Source: Neodiprion pinetum (Eukaryota > Arthropoda > Insecta > Hymenoptera > Diprionidae). Taken from it: DNA of 64,000 nucleotides. Positions 11,622 through 24,057 of the stretch are shown here, one piece after another (position 1 is the first letter of the stretch; each line of letters opens with the position of its first letter). The translations under genes and the position numbers were made by a program. The notes beneath the pieces are model-generated. The model did no database searches. It was not told the origin of the DNA and was given only the letters and a program-made list of their open reading frames with translations. The stretch is taken from positions 35,929,077 through 35,993,076 of the forward strand of contig NC_060233.1 in the NCBI RefSeq assembly GCF_021155775.2, in the 5' to 3' direction.

Positions 11622-12599
11622 TCTATTTCTGTACCCTTACTGGCACGTAAGTATCAATGCGTGTTATTGGGGGTGAGTGCCGGTTCGAATACAACGCCCA
11701 ACTAACTCTATAACTACCGCTCGTGCCATAACCTCGTGCAGGATGGATGTAAGGGAGAGAAAAGAGGAAGACAAGGTTGACTAATTGTAAAGAAAAAGTT
11801 TAATCTCTTCTTCTAACAAGTATTGTAAGAAACTGTTTTCTATTCTTTTTCCTATCAAAATTGTGACATCTTAATAAGTCTCAGTGATTTTCCTACAGAA
11901 TTACCTATATAAACTCAAGAGTCATCGGTCTTAAAATTCTTCCGCAGTATCCAGTTCGGTTCATTCGGTGCCCTGAATCTCTTTGAGATTTCATTTTTAT
12001 TGAGAAATGTCTACTGAAATTCGATTAAAAATATTAAAAGGAAAAAGAGATAATTTTACCACATAACCAACAAAATTACAGGTTAAAAATAAAACCACCG
12101 TCTCGAAATATGTTATAACGATAATACAATACATGTGTACAAATGTTCGTGAACATCACACAATCGATGCAGGTAGCTGGAATTTTCATATCACTAATTG
12201 TAAAAGTTTATCATTCTGTGCTATTCATCGTTAAACGTGAAAATTGATTCAAGTTATTTTCAGGGTCTAATTAGAGGTTGTTTACAATATTCAACGTGAT
12301 TATCTTACATCACAATTTTGCGGCTAAGACTGTTCGGGTACGAGCCAGAGTTGAGTGCGTCGATCTTACAATTTGTCCTCAGAGACACGGCAAGGGGTGG
12401 GTATTAGAAATAGATTCTTTCTTTCACATGTACGCCGGTAAGACAAAGAAAGTCAATCCCTCTGTCCGTTATCTACATCCATCTACCCGCGAAACTAATT
12501 CTGCCTCTACAAACTGCAGCCGTTGCTGCTACCGGTGGACGAAACTTGGCGGCAGGGGGGGAAGGGAGGCAGTGGGGTAGGGAGGAAGGTTACCTACTG

Positions 12600-12696
12600 T
12601 AATTAGTGAGAACGTATCGTAATTAGAGAAAATGCCACGTTTAATTGCTAATTGAGTTTCTGGCTGATGCGAGATCTAATTTTAATCACCTAATTA
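12600..12696. promoter_or_regulatory. Homeodomain-type TAAT motif cluster
   Basis: Seven TAAT cores lie within 97 bp: TAATTA at 12600, 12620 and 12691, TAATTG at 12642 and 12649, TAATTT at 12677 and TAATCA at 12683. Two of them sit in a tandem TAATTGCTAATTG. Antennapedia-class homeodomains bind TAATTA/TAATTG, so this is a candidate enhancer. AT-rich DNA raises the chance rate, but the adjacent DNA on both sides is GC-rich and has none. Confidence 0.35.
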
Positions 12697-13500
12697 CCTG
12701 ACTACGGGCTACGGGGCTGCGGACGCTTGCCAGTTGTCGCCTTCCCCCCCCATCTCCCCCAACCTCTGGCGCTTCACCCCCGCGTCCGACTTTGTAAGCG
12801 AAACTCTCGTCGTTCGGAGCTGATTTAGCTACCTTAATACGAGCATGGAGAAACGGAAGAGTGAAGTAGATCGCAGTGATTGAAAGGAACACGCCAATCC
12901 GGTGGATCGTTTCAGGATCTCCGACTGCAGATATGAGAGACATTTAATAATGGAAATCACGAAGGGTTCGCCATCGAGATTTCGCCGTTTCTTTGTTGAT
13001 TAAAAACTGTATTCGCAGAGTGAATTCGAGGACTGATCGTCGAATTATTCAACGACGATGTAGCGCTGCGAGTGTAATAAAAGCCTCGAGCTTTACGATT
13101 CCCAGAGTAAACCACCCTTGCGGGTATGCAACGTACGCGTATTATTTGATTTGGTCGTAACAAAGTGTCCAATTTCCGGTTGAAAGTCACGGGCGTGTAA
13201 TGAGGTTAAATCGTCGTTGTTATTATTATCATTATTTTTATTATTGTTGAGGTTTTTTTTTTTGTAATTTTTTTTCCCCCTGTATCGCGTCCGCCATTAC
13301 CGGAGAAAATTGAGGGTGTACGTATACAGCTGACATGTATCCGTCCCGGGACCGTGGTACTGTTTTCCTTTGACTCGATAAAAATAATTATATTATTTAG
13401 ATGGCGGTAATCAAACGCGGCCAATTGACGAAAATTCAATAAGCGACTAATCGAGTTATATACTTTTTAATGGATTCTGCCTCCCGATGCCAAAGATTAA

Positions 13501-13530
<30 letters not shown>
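13501..13530. repeat. (ACG)10 trinucleotide microsatellite
   Basis: Ten perfect ACG units. Minus-strand frames read it as poly-Ser/Arg, which explains the Ser run in one short frame. Confidence 0.95.
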
Positions 13531-13531
<1 letters not shown>

Positions 13532-14180
13532 AAACGGCTTGAACCCCCACCGTAACCACCACCGAACCTCTGCTTCGGCTTGTTTCACGTCGCGTCTCCA
13601 GACTCTCCCTTCTTTTCGTGGCGAATAAGCCACGTTGCTCGATAAACAATGACCACGGAACTTCTATAACAGGTACTCATCCAAAGATCCTTGCATTGTA
13701 TGATGAACCCTTTCCTTCTCCCAGAGTCGGTAAATCCTCCAAGAGTTCTTCTATCGTCGTCCTGCGACAGATCAACTGAATTTCATTTCAACTATCCCGA
13801 TGCTTTATTATATGTCGCAAATTTCATTGCGGATAACGGTCTTGACGGGTATCTCAAACTGTGGCAACTTTTCCCCATAGAATTGGTGAAACTTCTCAAG
13901 AGAACTCCAATTAAAATAATTCGTGATACGGTAGTTCCTTCAAGTGGTGGTGGTCGACCGGCGCGTACCTGGTATACCCACCTACTCTGCGTACATCCGT
14001 ATAAAGAGAATAAAAATGCGCACACTTTATTCTTCCACGTGTAACGTACAGGTCGGTGGACTGACTCAAAGGCTTAGCGATGTACCCAGGGCGAGCCGTT
14101 TCCGTACTCTAAGTACATCGCGGTACATCGAAGCGTGTGTGCGGGGTACTCGTGCATGGACGCGACGGGAGAGGACGCAC

Positions 14181-14250
14181 AGAGAGACAGAGAGACAGAG
14201 ATAGAGAGAGAGAGAGGGAGAGAGAGGGAGAGAAAAAAGAAAGGGAGAGA
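14181..14250. repeat. GA-rich purine tract with GACA units
   Basis: Mixture of AGAGACAG, AGAG and GGGAG units, almost wholly purine on the plus strand. Confidence 0.9.
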
Positions 14251-17200
14251 TTCTGCAGCGAGAGGAGCTGGATGAAGAAACGGAGAGAGAAGGTCCACCC
14301 AGCTACCAGCCTCGTTCATTTTTATCCCCTAAAGCAATTTCAGCATTGTTTTAAAATAGTACTTAAGCAGGGTCATTGTATTATGCATGCGCCCCTCCGC
14401 CCCCGGTACTGCGCCAGTGTGAGAACACTTGATTCCGCGTGAGCACCCGAGCCCATTGTTAAGCAAGAGCAAAGGGACTTTCATGAGCAAGATTTTCCTT
14501 ATAACATTGCAGTCTGCTTCTTTGACGATTATTTTTTAACAATCGGGAGTTGATTTTCATCAGATGGGCGCGGTTTAATTGGGATGTATTCTCACGCGAG
14601 ACTGATTCGCCAAGACTGCTGTACGTAACGTCGATTCTCCGCGTAGCTTCCAACGAGATTTCTGCAAGCATCGAGCGTAACCTCCCACAATAAGCCGGCT
14701 CCTCGACTTCGAGTCAATGACGGCGAATGAGGAGTCCAGAAATGTTTTACTCTCAACGCAGAAGATGAATGACCACTTTCGTTGACCACGAAGCATCGAA
14801 GCAACGCTTTGCACAAATTTGTCCTACCGTAGCACGACCAAATGTACTCTCATGAGGAATAAGGTTGGGCAAGGTAAGTTAACGGTAATACGAGGTGCCC
14901 TCGTCGAGTGACGTATACGCCCGCGGTAAAATTTCTAGGACTACGAAGCTTCTTCGTTCAGCAAGATAGAGGCTGTATCCGTTCTATCCAGAGTCTTACC
15001 CGTTGCGCTTCCGAGAAGCTGCCGCTTAAGTTATGTCCAGTTTTTACCAACGAGAAATTACACCTTGTTGTTAATCTGGGCATTCGCGTTTGAAACGCCT
15101 CTGGATACGCTCATTTTTAGCGATGATGATTGAGTGGTGAAAGGACGAAGCAGAACCGCGCTATCGGTTCTCGGATCTACTCTGTAATATCCAGCGATTA
15201 CTCTCAACGATCACCGATGACTTCGATCGATCGATCGTCGAGTCGTTTTTGCCGGGAAATTAGCTAATTCATCCGGCACCATCAAAGCGATATCGTTTCG
15301 AGTCTGAGAAGCGTAGATTCTTGTTCCCGTTCCGCTTAACATCGTTGACAATTCCGAAACTACAGCGTTAAGTACATGACCGGAGGCCGGGTGGCCAGAG
15401 GCGGTGGAACGACCCTCTGACATCCATTGTTCGCAAGCCTCTCTCGACGCGCTTCTCTCTCACTTTATATATCCCCAGTCCTCATCCTCTTTCGTCGTGC
15501 ATCGTATACACCATCCGCTCTCTTCCCACTTTTCGTCTTGTGTGCCGGCCTAGTGACTCCACAAGGGTCTCATTTTCATTAAGAATTAAAGTTCAGTCTA
15601 GAAAACCGTTTCTCACCGAGGAAGTCTCACCGCGCAAATGAAGTCTTCCTTAACTCGCACAAATTCGTATTATACCATCGAGTTACTTTCCCTACACCAT
15701 GGGAGAAAAGCCCACTACATAGTTAACTTACCAATCAGAGTGTTTTTCTTCTCTCGTACTCTCATTCAGAGGCCACGGTTAATTCTCATCTGAAGAATAT
15801 TAATCATTCCTTCTCTCAACTAACGAGTTGAATATAGGATTTCTTACTATCAACTAGCGACTACATAAACTCAATGTTTTTTCTGTTCTCAACATCTTAA
15901 GCAGTGAAAAATGCTTTTATTAGCGATACGTGGTTCCAGATGGCAGTCAAAAACAAGACTGTTTTTACAACAATATTGGTTGATGCAGCAATCTTATTCA
16001 TTTTCTGTCATATGAAAACTTTTATACGTCTTTTATCTATGGTGACCACTTGATTAGAAAGGGGGGCAAAACGGGTAATTTCACCCTTTGCATCATCCTA
16101 TTACCCTATTGTATTACCCAATGGATAATGCCCCCCCCCCCAGAGAAAAAATTGTCCTGACTCGGATAAGATGAAACAATTCAGTAAAAGATGTAGTAAC
16201 CGGTGCTCGTGGATGAGTTAGTGTTATGCCACTAAAAATTCGAAAACTCCCTTTCTACTACCCGGCATTCATCCTCAGTATCAAGGTGAACCATAGAAAA
16301 CCGTGAGAAGATAACCGAGCATTAAATGCAGAGTCTGAAAATTTATTGTTTCAACAAAAGTAAGTGTAAAAAGTGTTCCTTTTCGTGTTTTCTTCGTTAA
16401 ACCCCCGACGGAAAAGGATAACGCCGCGGAGTAAAATACAAAAATCTGACAAATTATTTATCTAATAATTAATGGATAGTTAACAAATGAACAATTATAG
16501 TAATATAATTGAATAATTAATAATATTGTAACGAACTTGCGTTACGGTATAAAACACCAAGTTTTGAATATTAACCTCATATAAATCTTATTACAAATAA
16601 ATGAATCAATCCCGAAATCTGTGTCATCGGTAAGTAGAGACTAACGAGGACCATTATTTATACATCACACACCATGAATCGTGGAGGTGGTCGAAATAAA
16701 GAAACCAGTCAATCCCGAATGTTTACCTCAACGTACGGGTTCATTTTCATTTGATGTTTTCAGTAAGAAGCCTGCATCGATGATCGACGGAAAGTGTCGA
16801 GAAAAAGGTCTGGATATTTTACGCCTTCCGTCAGCCACAATCACTCGCCGAGTGAGCATGCAAACGTTAGCATACAAGGACTTTGATAATCTTTGGTTCG
16901 TGATGCGATGTGATGTGATGTGATTACAGCTATTTTGTACCACTTGTACTTATTAGGGGTGATACGGCAGCTGGCCTTTATGAGTGCCATCTGAATATCT
17001 GTCCCTTGAATGGCTCCATTTACAATTTACCATTAACCATTACGTGAATTACTATTATCCTATCACGCGCTCACTCATCTATAAACGAGACTTCTTTGGT
17101 CCGTTCTTGATGTACGATGTCATTTGCGCAAAGTGGCGACCATTACTATACATGCGATGTTACAACGGTTTTATAGTAAGTCGGATTAGAGGAGTGAGCA

Positions 17201-19496
17201 AGAGACCGTGGTCAGGGTTCGGATAAAGATTTCGTGCCAAGGTCTACATCGTCTGGATTTCATTTTCGAAACCGCACACATCCCCGTAACTCACTCAACG
17301 ATTTCGATCGACGTGAAACTTGAATCAAAGTTTCATTCGTCCTCAAATATTCATTGAACGGGGAAATTAGATTATAATAAGGTCACGGAGCGATTGGCCT
17401 TTGACGCGTAGAGCTCGACTCGAAAATGTCGGTATCCCTTTGTGACCCCCGGATCGATACCAGAGTCCTGCTGCATCAATCCACAGCTGTAATTCGGATT
17501 ACGTTTGTCAACGTTGACGAAATCGAGTTCCCGAGGCGTGCTAAATCGGTCCTGTAAATTCCCTTTGCAGTGTCTTCGAATTCCATCCAGCGCGCGGTCC
17601 CCGAAGGCTTTTGCAGGTTTCCATATGGATTATATTGAAAATTTTTCAACTGCCAAAACATGGGTGCAATAATGATGGAGTACCGGGATCGGTATCGAGG
17701 CGAAACGCCGTCCCTCGAGGTTATTTGAAGCAAATTTCAGGTAAAGCGTATCGTATTGTGGATAAACGCGCGCGAAGCATAACTCAAACCGGGGGTTTGT
17801 TTGCATTATCTGCCGCGTTCAAATACCCATATTTATCTCATCTCTGGTGACATCCTGACGGCGATCGGCATTTTATTGACACCCGTTGGATAGCCGTTAT
17901 TGGATTACGAACGGCGTAAGAATCCGTCGTTAGTCCAGGAACGAGATCAACGAAATCAGGAAAACCGCGGGGTGATAAAATCGCGAAAAAACTTTCAGCT
18001 CAAGACCCACGGATGAGTTTCAAAGTGCTTCGATGTCCGGCGTAAACGGACAAAACTTTGCCGCTCGGTTGTATCGCTATTTTTATTATCAAGGTGTATC
18101 AACGACGGATGAATTATCGGTAAAACAGTTGCATAATATCTACGGCATTAATATCAGGCGCACGACGATGCTGTAATTAATTATTTCCCAACAGTCTAGC
18201 TACAGCGTGAAGTTTGTTGAAAATTTGCCTCTGTTCAAGCGTCGAAAAGAATAGTGGAAAACTGGTGTTTCAATTATTTTTCCGACGATATTTATCGCTT
18301 TAATTTTTTTTTTTTAATTTTTTTAATTTTTTTATTTTCTCACTACAAAAAGGTAATCATGCATCTATTCTTGTACTCATCGTCGATTATTGTCTGCTAA
18401 TTGCGAGTCTTGTATTATATTTTCTCTGACAATGAAGTGAATGTTTTCGTTTTCAGTTTGTTTTCTCATTACAATAAAAAGGCAAATAGTCATGTTCCAA
18501 TGTTCGTCATACGATATTTTGATAACTGGGTCGAAATACGTCCCTGAAGAGAAATATCATAGAATATTATTGATCCAGCTTAACATGCAAATTAACCGTG
18601 CAATTATCGTTTAATTACATAAACAGCTTAATTGTTGCCGCAGGCGGGTTGGAAACGCTGGCTCTAGAGATGAGAGAACGGCGCAATTCTAACCTAACTA
18701 TTATACGGTATATAATGGATAAACAGCTGGGATTGTTCGGAGAAGTACTTTCGTCTTCCTTTCTTGTTTTTGAAACCTGTCGATCCATCGTCGCAATTTG
18801 CGTTATTCACCGTGAACGACTTGAGAAATAAATTTATCCAATCACTTTTGATTACCGAATTAAAAATCATCACAATTTTTACTTATCATACATAGCGTGC
18901 TGTATTATACGTGTTAATACAAACGAATTGAAATCGTCAATTCTTTTCCCTTGAATACAATTACGCGACCTGATTAATTCCGCATTTCTCGCGAGTATAT
19001 TTTCGTACATCATTTGAAGCGCGAGCTTGTAGAAAGTCAATGATCTATGGGGTGTTGGTTGGAGTTGAAGCACATGCACTGAATGTCTCGCGCATTTTCC
19101 CCACGTAGTTATCATTTGCGAATTTAAACGTGTATATATGTATATATATAAAAATGTATACATTCTGTATTTATTACACTCGTATCGTACGTGTCTGTTC
19201 CATCCACACACACACGCACACAACACATGCATACGTATAAACGCTGGTGAGCCATCGGTTATATACGGCTGCCCACCGAAGATAACCAAGTTCCCCCATC
19301 GCCGCTTCCCGAATCCCTGGACGTACCCCTCTTCGCACGTTCTACCCTTGACCACGATATCTGCCGCGCAGCGGTGATCCAGAGGCTTTTAATAATATTT
19401 TCGAATATTCTTTTATTTATTCACTTTTTTTTTCTACTAGCTTTTTTGCATTTTTTCTTTTTGCTCTTTCCTTTTTTTTTTTTAATTCACGTTTTT

Positions 19497-19527
19497 ATTA
19501 TTACTATTATTATTATTATTATTATTC
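19497..19527. repeat. (ATT)n trinucleotide microsatellite
   Basis: About ten ATT units with one ACT interruption, following T-rich DNA (19424-19483). Confidence 0.93.
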
Positions 19528-20396
19528 CGATCGTCCCGGTGCTCATAGCTGATTCTCTGTGATATTTTTTCACCGTTAATCCGAACGTATTACATTTTTT
19601 TCCAAAGCAATATTTGAAATATAAATGGGCACTGCAGGGATAGGCGTGCCTCGTGAAATGACTTTCGGTTTTGTAATATCTACATACATGCACACGGTTT
19701 ATCACGTATACGTACACAAATATATTTCGTTTCCTCATTCTCTCCCTCTAGATATCTACCTCTCCTTTTCACTTGTGCACCGTGCACACATTTACATCTG
19801 TACTCGGATCTCGCTTTGTATTGAATTCACAATCGAAAGCGGTAAAAAACGTGTGTGCGAGTTATCGTAAACTTTTTTTTTTCACACACAACGTAACAAA
19901 CATCCGCATCTATACAATATTACACTTGGCGTAAGGCGTCGGATTCCGGCTCCTCCACCGCACAGCTGCGAAAGAAAATCACGATCTTGCGATGCGGATT
20001 GACATGCATCCAAGTATGCTATGTATTGGCATAATAATTCAAATAATTCACTGCCTATTCAACGCGTAGTTTACGTAATATAACACTTTCAGCTACAGTG
20101 AATCACGTATCCTTATCTGCAATAGTTAACGTGCCTGCAGCAAGTGTCCTTTTTCTAACGTCCAGAATCTTGATATCTAACGTTCAGTAATGTGAGAAAA
20201 TAATTTTCCATTACATTTAACGAGTCTGTCGTTGTTTTACGACTGCAGCATATCATGAAAAATAGTATAGTTTATTACGAAAAAAAAAAACTTTGTAAAA
20301 ACAATAAAGAATACGTCATACAGAGAGGATAAATCGGCGCAGTTCTTAATATTTCGCCATGAGTTGCGCAATGCCCTAAACGTTCATATACATGCA

Positions 20397-20415
20397 TATA
20401 TATATATATATATAT
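20397..20415. repeat. (TA)n microsatellite
   Basis: Perfect TA alternation after a CATATACATGCA patch and followed by TGTATATACACACA. Confidence 0.9.
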
Positions 20416-20631
20416 GTATATACACACATGGATCGGTACGTACATGCGTAACGGGGCACTTAGTCCCATCGGTCAACCCATCGAAAGCGTAATAAACCGA
20501 AAAGGCATTGACGCGCAGGGGTGGTTTATAAGTGAAAAATATGAAAAATTTTAAAATACGTGAACAAAAAAATCGCCGTTCATGATTATGTATCAGCGGA
20601 GAAGCCCTTCCTGCCCCCCAACCCCAGCCAC

Positions 20632-20662
20632 CCACCACTGGGGGGATTTCACCCAGTGGTGG
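20632..20662. repeat. Perfect 11-bp hairpin in GC-rich DNA
   Basis: CCACCACTGGG (20632-20642) and CCCAGTGGTGG (20652-20662) are exact reverse complements around a 9-nt loop. With eight G/C pairs in eleven it would be very stable as RNA or a cruciform. No gene is assigned. Confidence 0.92.
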
Positions 20663-21705
20663 CCGACTCGTTTGAAAAATCGAACCTGAATGCGTATGTA
20701 TGTGTACGTGTGGAGTGGGGCGTCGCCATTTCTGATTGAATCCAGGCTTCAAGCTTATATTTTGTCATCCATTGGCGCCGCCGGGGGTGCCGCTCGGCCA
20801 AAAGAGTCGCGGCCGACCCGGGGGTTTTGGATGGATTGCGACGGGGCGGAAGAGAAGGAAAAAAAATTGGCCGAGGGAGAGGGAGGAAGAGAGTTGCGAG
20901 CGCCTGTTTGCCAACGTGAATTTTGAAATCGTGAATTTTTAAGCCCCCCCTCTCTTCTATCGCCGCGCCGTCACGATCCGTGAACGGCACAATTGCATCC
21001 CTTTCCGAGAGGTGTGGAACATACAGACACACACGCACACAGATGTACTCGCAGATGACGAACAACGTCCAGAATCAGATGAAATCCGATACGCGGATCT
21101 GAAAATTCTTGTTATTTGGACGAATGTGCATTTTTTCCACGCTTCAAGATCAGCGAATGGACTTGGAAAAAATTATTCCTTTTGCAATGACATACAGACT
21201 TCAAATGTCACTCTTCTTTGTCATATTAATGATTCGTCATGTAAACAGAGAGATGAAATATTTCGATCTTTAATAAAGCAAAAAAGATAGTGCAAGTTTT
21301 TCACGTGTACTGATCTTTTTTCAGATTACGAACGAAACCTTGCAATGATTACGGTTTGTCATTAATTGTTTACAGAAAAATTTGAGACGTTCGATGCATT
21401 GTGAATTGAAATATCACATCAATACACATCGTATTCTGGAACATTGTTGAAAAAATTTCAGAAAGCAGTAACGTTTTTTCGACGTTCGATTTTCTGTTTC
21501 TTTCTTGTTTTTTTTCGCGGAATACATTTGATGCCGTGTTTTTAGTCTCGCGTTCCCGTTCCATCAATCCTCTAAAATTCGGTTTCGGATTTTAGTCGCT
21601 GCAGTACGAGAAATATACATATATGTACATTCTCTACATCATACATTCGTACCTACGCTCGCAGCGATATAGTTACGCTTGCGAATGGTCATTAATCCAA
21701 TGAAA

Positions 21706-21730
21706 AGAGAGAGAGAGAGAGAGAGAGAGA
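21706..21730. repeat. (GA)n microsatellite
   Basis: Perfect GA array of about 25 bases followed by an A run. Confidence 0.95.
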
Positions 21731-22091
21731 AAAAAACCTAAAATAAAGAAAAACCGAATGAAAAAACAAAATGGCGAAATAAAATAAAATCGAAGCACGA
21801 CAAGCGTTTCGTTTGCATTTTTACCGCACGACGACTCAGCATAATACAAGGCGAGTGGTTATAAGGATTTCGAGGATATAGCATATACGCGCAACACATG
21901 CATAGGCGCACACATACACGCGCGCATGTACACCGGTTATATCGAGTAAATACGTGTGTACGGACGGAATATCGGTATTGTATAAGAAAGCGCAAGAGAT
22001 GGGAAGGCGGGTGGATACATAATTTTACATACGTAGGTTATATCTATATACGTGCACCGCAGCAGCTCGAGGAGGTCCATGTATACCTTCG

Positions 22092-22110
22092 AATATATAT
22101 ATATATATAC
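22092..22110. repeat. (AT)n microsatellite
   Basis: Perfect AT alternation in a wider TATA/TACGTA-rich patch reaching about 22135. Confidence 0.9.
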
Positions 22111-22730
22111 GTATATGTAATATATACATACACGCGAATGCATATATTCCTGCATAAATACATTAGATATGCCTCTGAGAGATCCTCGGGAGACGGCCGC
22201 ATATAAAAATACCTATAAAGATACTTTGAATTTTATATTTGCCGGAGCGGTCAACATTTAAATGAGGCGATCGATGGGTCGATATTACATTAGAATATGA
22301 TGCTGCGTGGCCTCAAGGGCAGCGCCGGCCGTCCGGCCGTCGAGGGGTTGCGGATTCGCAGCCGCCGAGACGAGATGGACCAAATCGTATCGATATTGCC
22401 AGTGCAGGGTACGTTACATATCCCACCTACCGCGGCCGTATACGATCGCGTATATATTCAAGTGTGGGGAATTCCGTATCACTTCGCTTAATCGTCGTAA
22501 GGTTATCATCCCTTTTCTCCCTCGCGGTTCTTCCCCGTCACCCGCCGAAGGTTTTATCATTCTACACACGGATACAAGGGACGCGACCCGTTTCGATTTA
22601 TCGAAACGTCTGTACAGCTGAACAAATAGCGATCAACCATTTCGCTTACCGCGTAATGAGTCGCTCAACGGAATGTGCATCGATTGGAATAAATATCGTG
22701 TAATGTTAATATATAACAATATATACAACA

Positions 22731-22749
22731 ATATATATATATATATATA
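22731..22749. repeat. (AT)n microsatellite
   Basis: AT alternation preceded by two copies of AACAATATATA, a small direct repeat. Confidence 0.9.
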
Positions 22750-22840
22750 AGTATACATGTACAGAGCTATATCGGCAATACTTGTTCTTAGTCGATCGGC
22801 CCGAGTTCGACATAATTCTTGGACGAGATATCGTCTTATT

Positions 22841-22851
22841 GAGAGAGAGAA

Positions 22852-22884
<33 letters not shown>

Positions 22885-22895
22885 AAGAGAAAGAG
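22841..22895. repeat. Interrupted (GA)n microsatellite
   Basis: About 55 bases of GA with AATA and AAA interruptions. Confidence 0.94.
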
Positions 22896-23688
22896 ACATT
22901 ATTATACAAAAATGATGAATGTAATAACTCGATCGGGGAGAATGGACGCGGCGCGGTTCGAGCCGACGCAATTTAAATAAACAAATTATAAATATTCGTT
23001 TGCGCAAACCATCTCTCAGCATGAATAGTCATTACAACGACGATGGGCGAGCAAGGTACAACCGATTCGATTGATTAAATTTTTAATAATTCATTTGCAT
23101 TCGCCCACTTCCTCCCCCTCCCGCCCCCCCTCCTCCCACAATCCGCGCCGCCACCCTTTTCATATATTTTTAAATTACATTTTTAATTGACGCAACAAAT
23201 TAATTATCGATTGTTTCGTTCCCCCTTCCGGTACTGGTAGATAAATTAATACTAATGGGCACACCGGCCAGCCGGGTTTGCCCGAACCCTCGAACTCTTT
23301 CTCTGTGATTTTCAAAGTATTTGGATCCGTACATTTTTACTTCTTCCCGTCTCTTCTCGCCTCCTCGATGCCTCCACCCTCCCTCTTTCTCTTTTCCATC
23401 ATTTTTATTTCTACCTTGATGAACAAAAGTACACTTAGTTAGCGTTGAATAGTTGATTACATTTCCAATCGACGTTGCCTGCACTGCAATCAGGCGGGCT
23501 GGGCTCTCTGCTGGTAAACGAGTACGGTCAACAACTTTATTATCTACCGTAGAAGGGTGGTAAAAAAATAATATATATACGCGTATACATATGCGCGTAT
23601 TTCCTACACGACGAGCTCGGTTAAAAATCTAAACTTTCATCAATTTCCTGCCGTACTTTATACCCGATCCATCTATCCCTGTTGTGAG

Positions 23689-24057
23689 GCCGGGTGCCTG
23701 TTGGACGACCTCGCGTTCATCCCTGTACGTATATTCCGAAAGCTCCGTTATATCTGTGTATGGAAAACTAAAATACTTGACGCAACGAAAATTGTTCAGC
23801 GTTATACCTACGACGGTGTAAAGTCCGAATACGGGGGTAAATTTGCCAATCAAACGTTGCAGCATCTAGCCGCGATATTCTCGCGTCACGTGCTCAAGAA
23901 ATACCGAAAGACGAGAATCTCCATCAAAGATAGGCGGAATGACGATGCCGCGACTCCTGGCGTTATTTTACTTCGCACCGTGACCAAATCGAGGGTCGCC
24001 GGCTTGTGTTTCAAATTCGATAAAAATGAAATGATTGAAATACGAAGTCTCAGGTAG
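23689..24057 (+). CDS. Candidate terminal exon, unknown protein
   Basis: Seen: the plus-strand frame is open for 161 codons from 23572 to a TAG at 24055. A pyrimidine-rich acceptor-like sequence ending GTTGTGAG lies just before 23689, leaving 122 codons. There is no ATG except near the end, so if real it is not a first exon. A hand count over 117 codons gives GC near 48, 36 and 51 percent at positions 1, 2 and 3, mildly coding-like. The peptide is basic, with KKYRKTR and KDRRNDD patches, and no known domain. The acceptor is unusual (GAG rather than CAG/TAG). It may be chance. Confidence 0.18.
   Translation, partial: AGCLLDDLAFIPVRIFRKLRYICVWKTKILDATKIVQRYTYDGVKSEYGGKFANQTLQHLAAIFSRHVLKKYRKTRISIKDRRNDDAATPGVILLRTVTKSRVAGLCFKFDKNEMIEIRSLR

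Larger units (their letters stand above)
7716..12599. other. Gene-free stretch
   Basis: No supported exon. Contains (TA)n runs, a G22 run, a GA array, an alternating purine-pyrimidine region and three small perfect hairpins listed separately. A GTAAGT donor-like site (9724) and another at 11649 lack convincing open exons upstream. Confidence 0.6.
12697..20631. other. Gene-free stretch
   Basis: No supported exon. Contains an (ACG)n array, a purine tract, an (ATT)n array and a (TA)n array. The frames at 13691-14044 and 16681-16923 read plausibly as peptides but have no elevated GC3 and no clean splice sites. A GTAAGT donor at 14873 has only 27 open codons upstream. Confidence 0.55.
20663..23688. 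other. Gene-free stretch
   Basis: Holds GA and TA arrays and a TAAT-rich patch near 23070-23100 that includes a POU octamer complement (ATTTGCAT, 23093-23100). A minus-strand frame at 20649-21065 is protein-like but runs through a CA repeat and has no good splice donor. Confidence 0.55.

Noticed and set aside
13691..14044. 117-codon plus-strand frame with protein-like segment
   Set aside because: GC at third positions is low (about 39 percent by hand count) and there is no matching splice donor.
20649..21065. 138-codon minus-strand ORF
   Set aside because: It reads through a CA/GT repeat and GC-rich DNA, and its codon-position pattern is ambiguous; no donor fits.
22950..22970. GGTTCGAGCC resembling a tRNA B box
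   Set aside because: The consensus fails after GGTTCGA, and there is no acceptor stem or A box within 60 bp.
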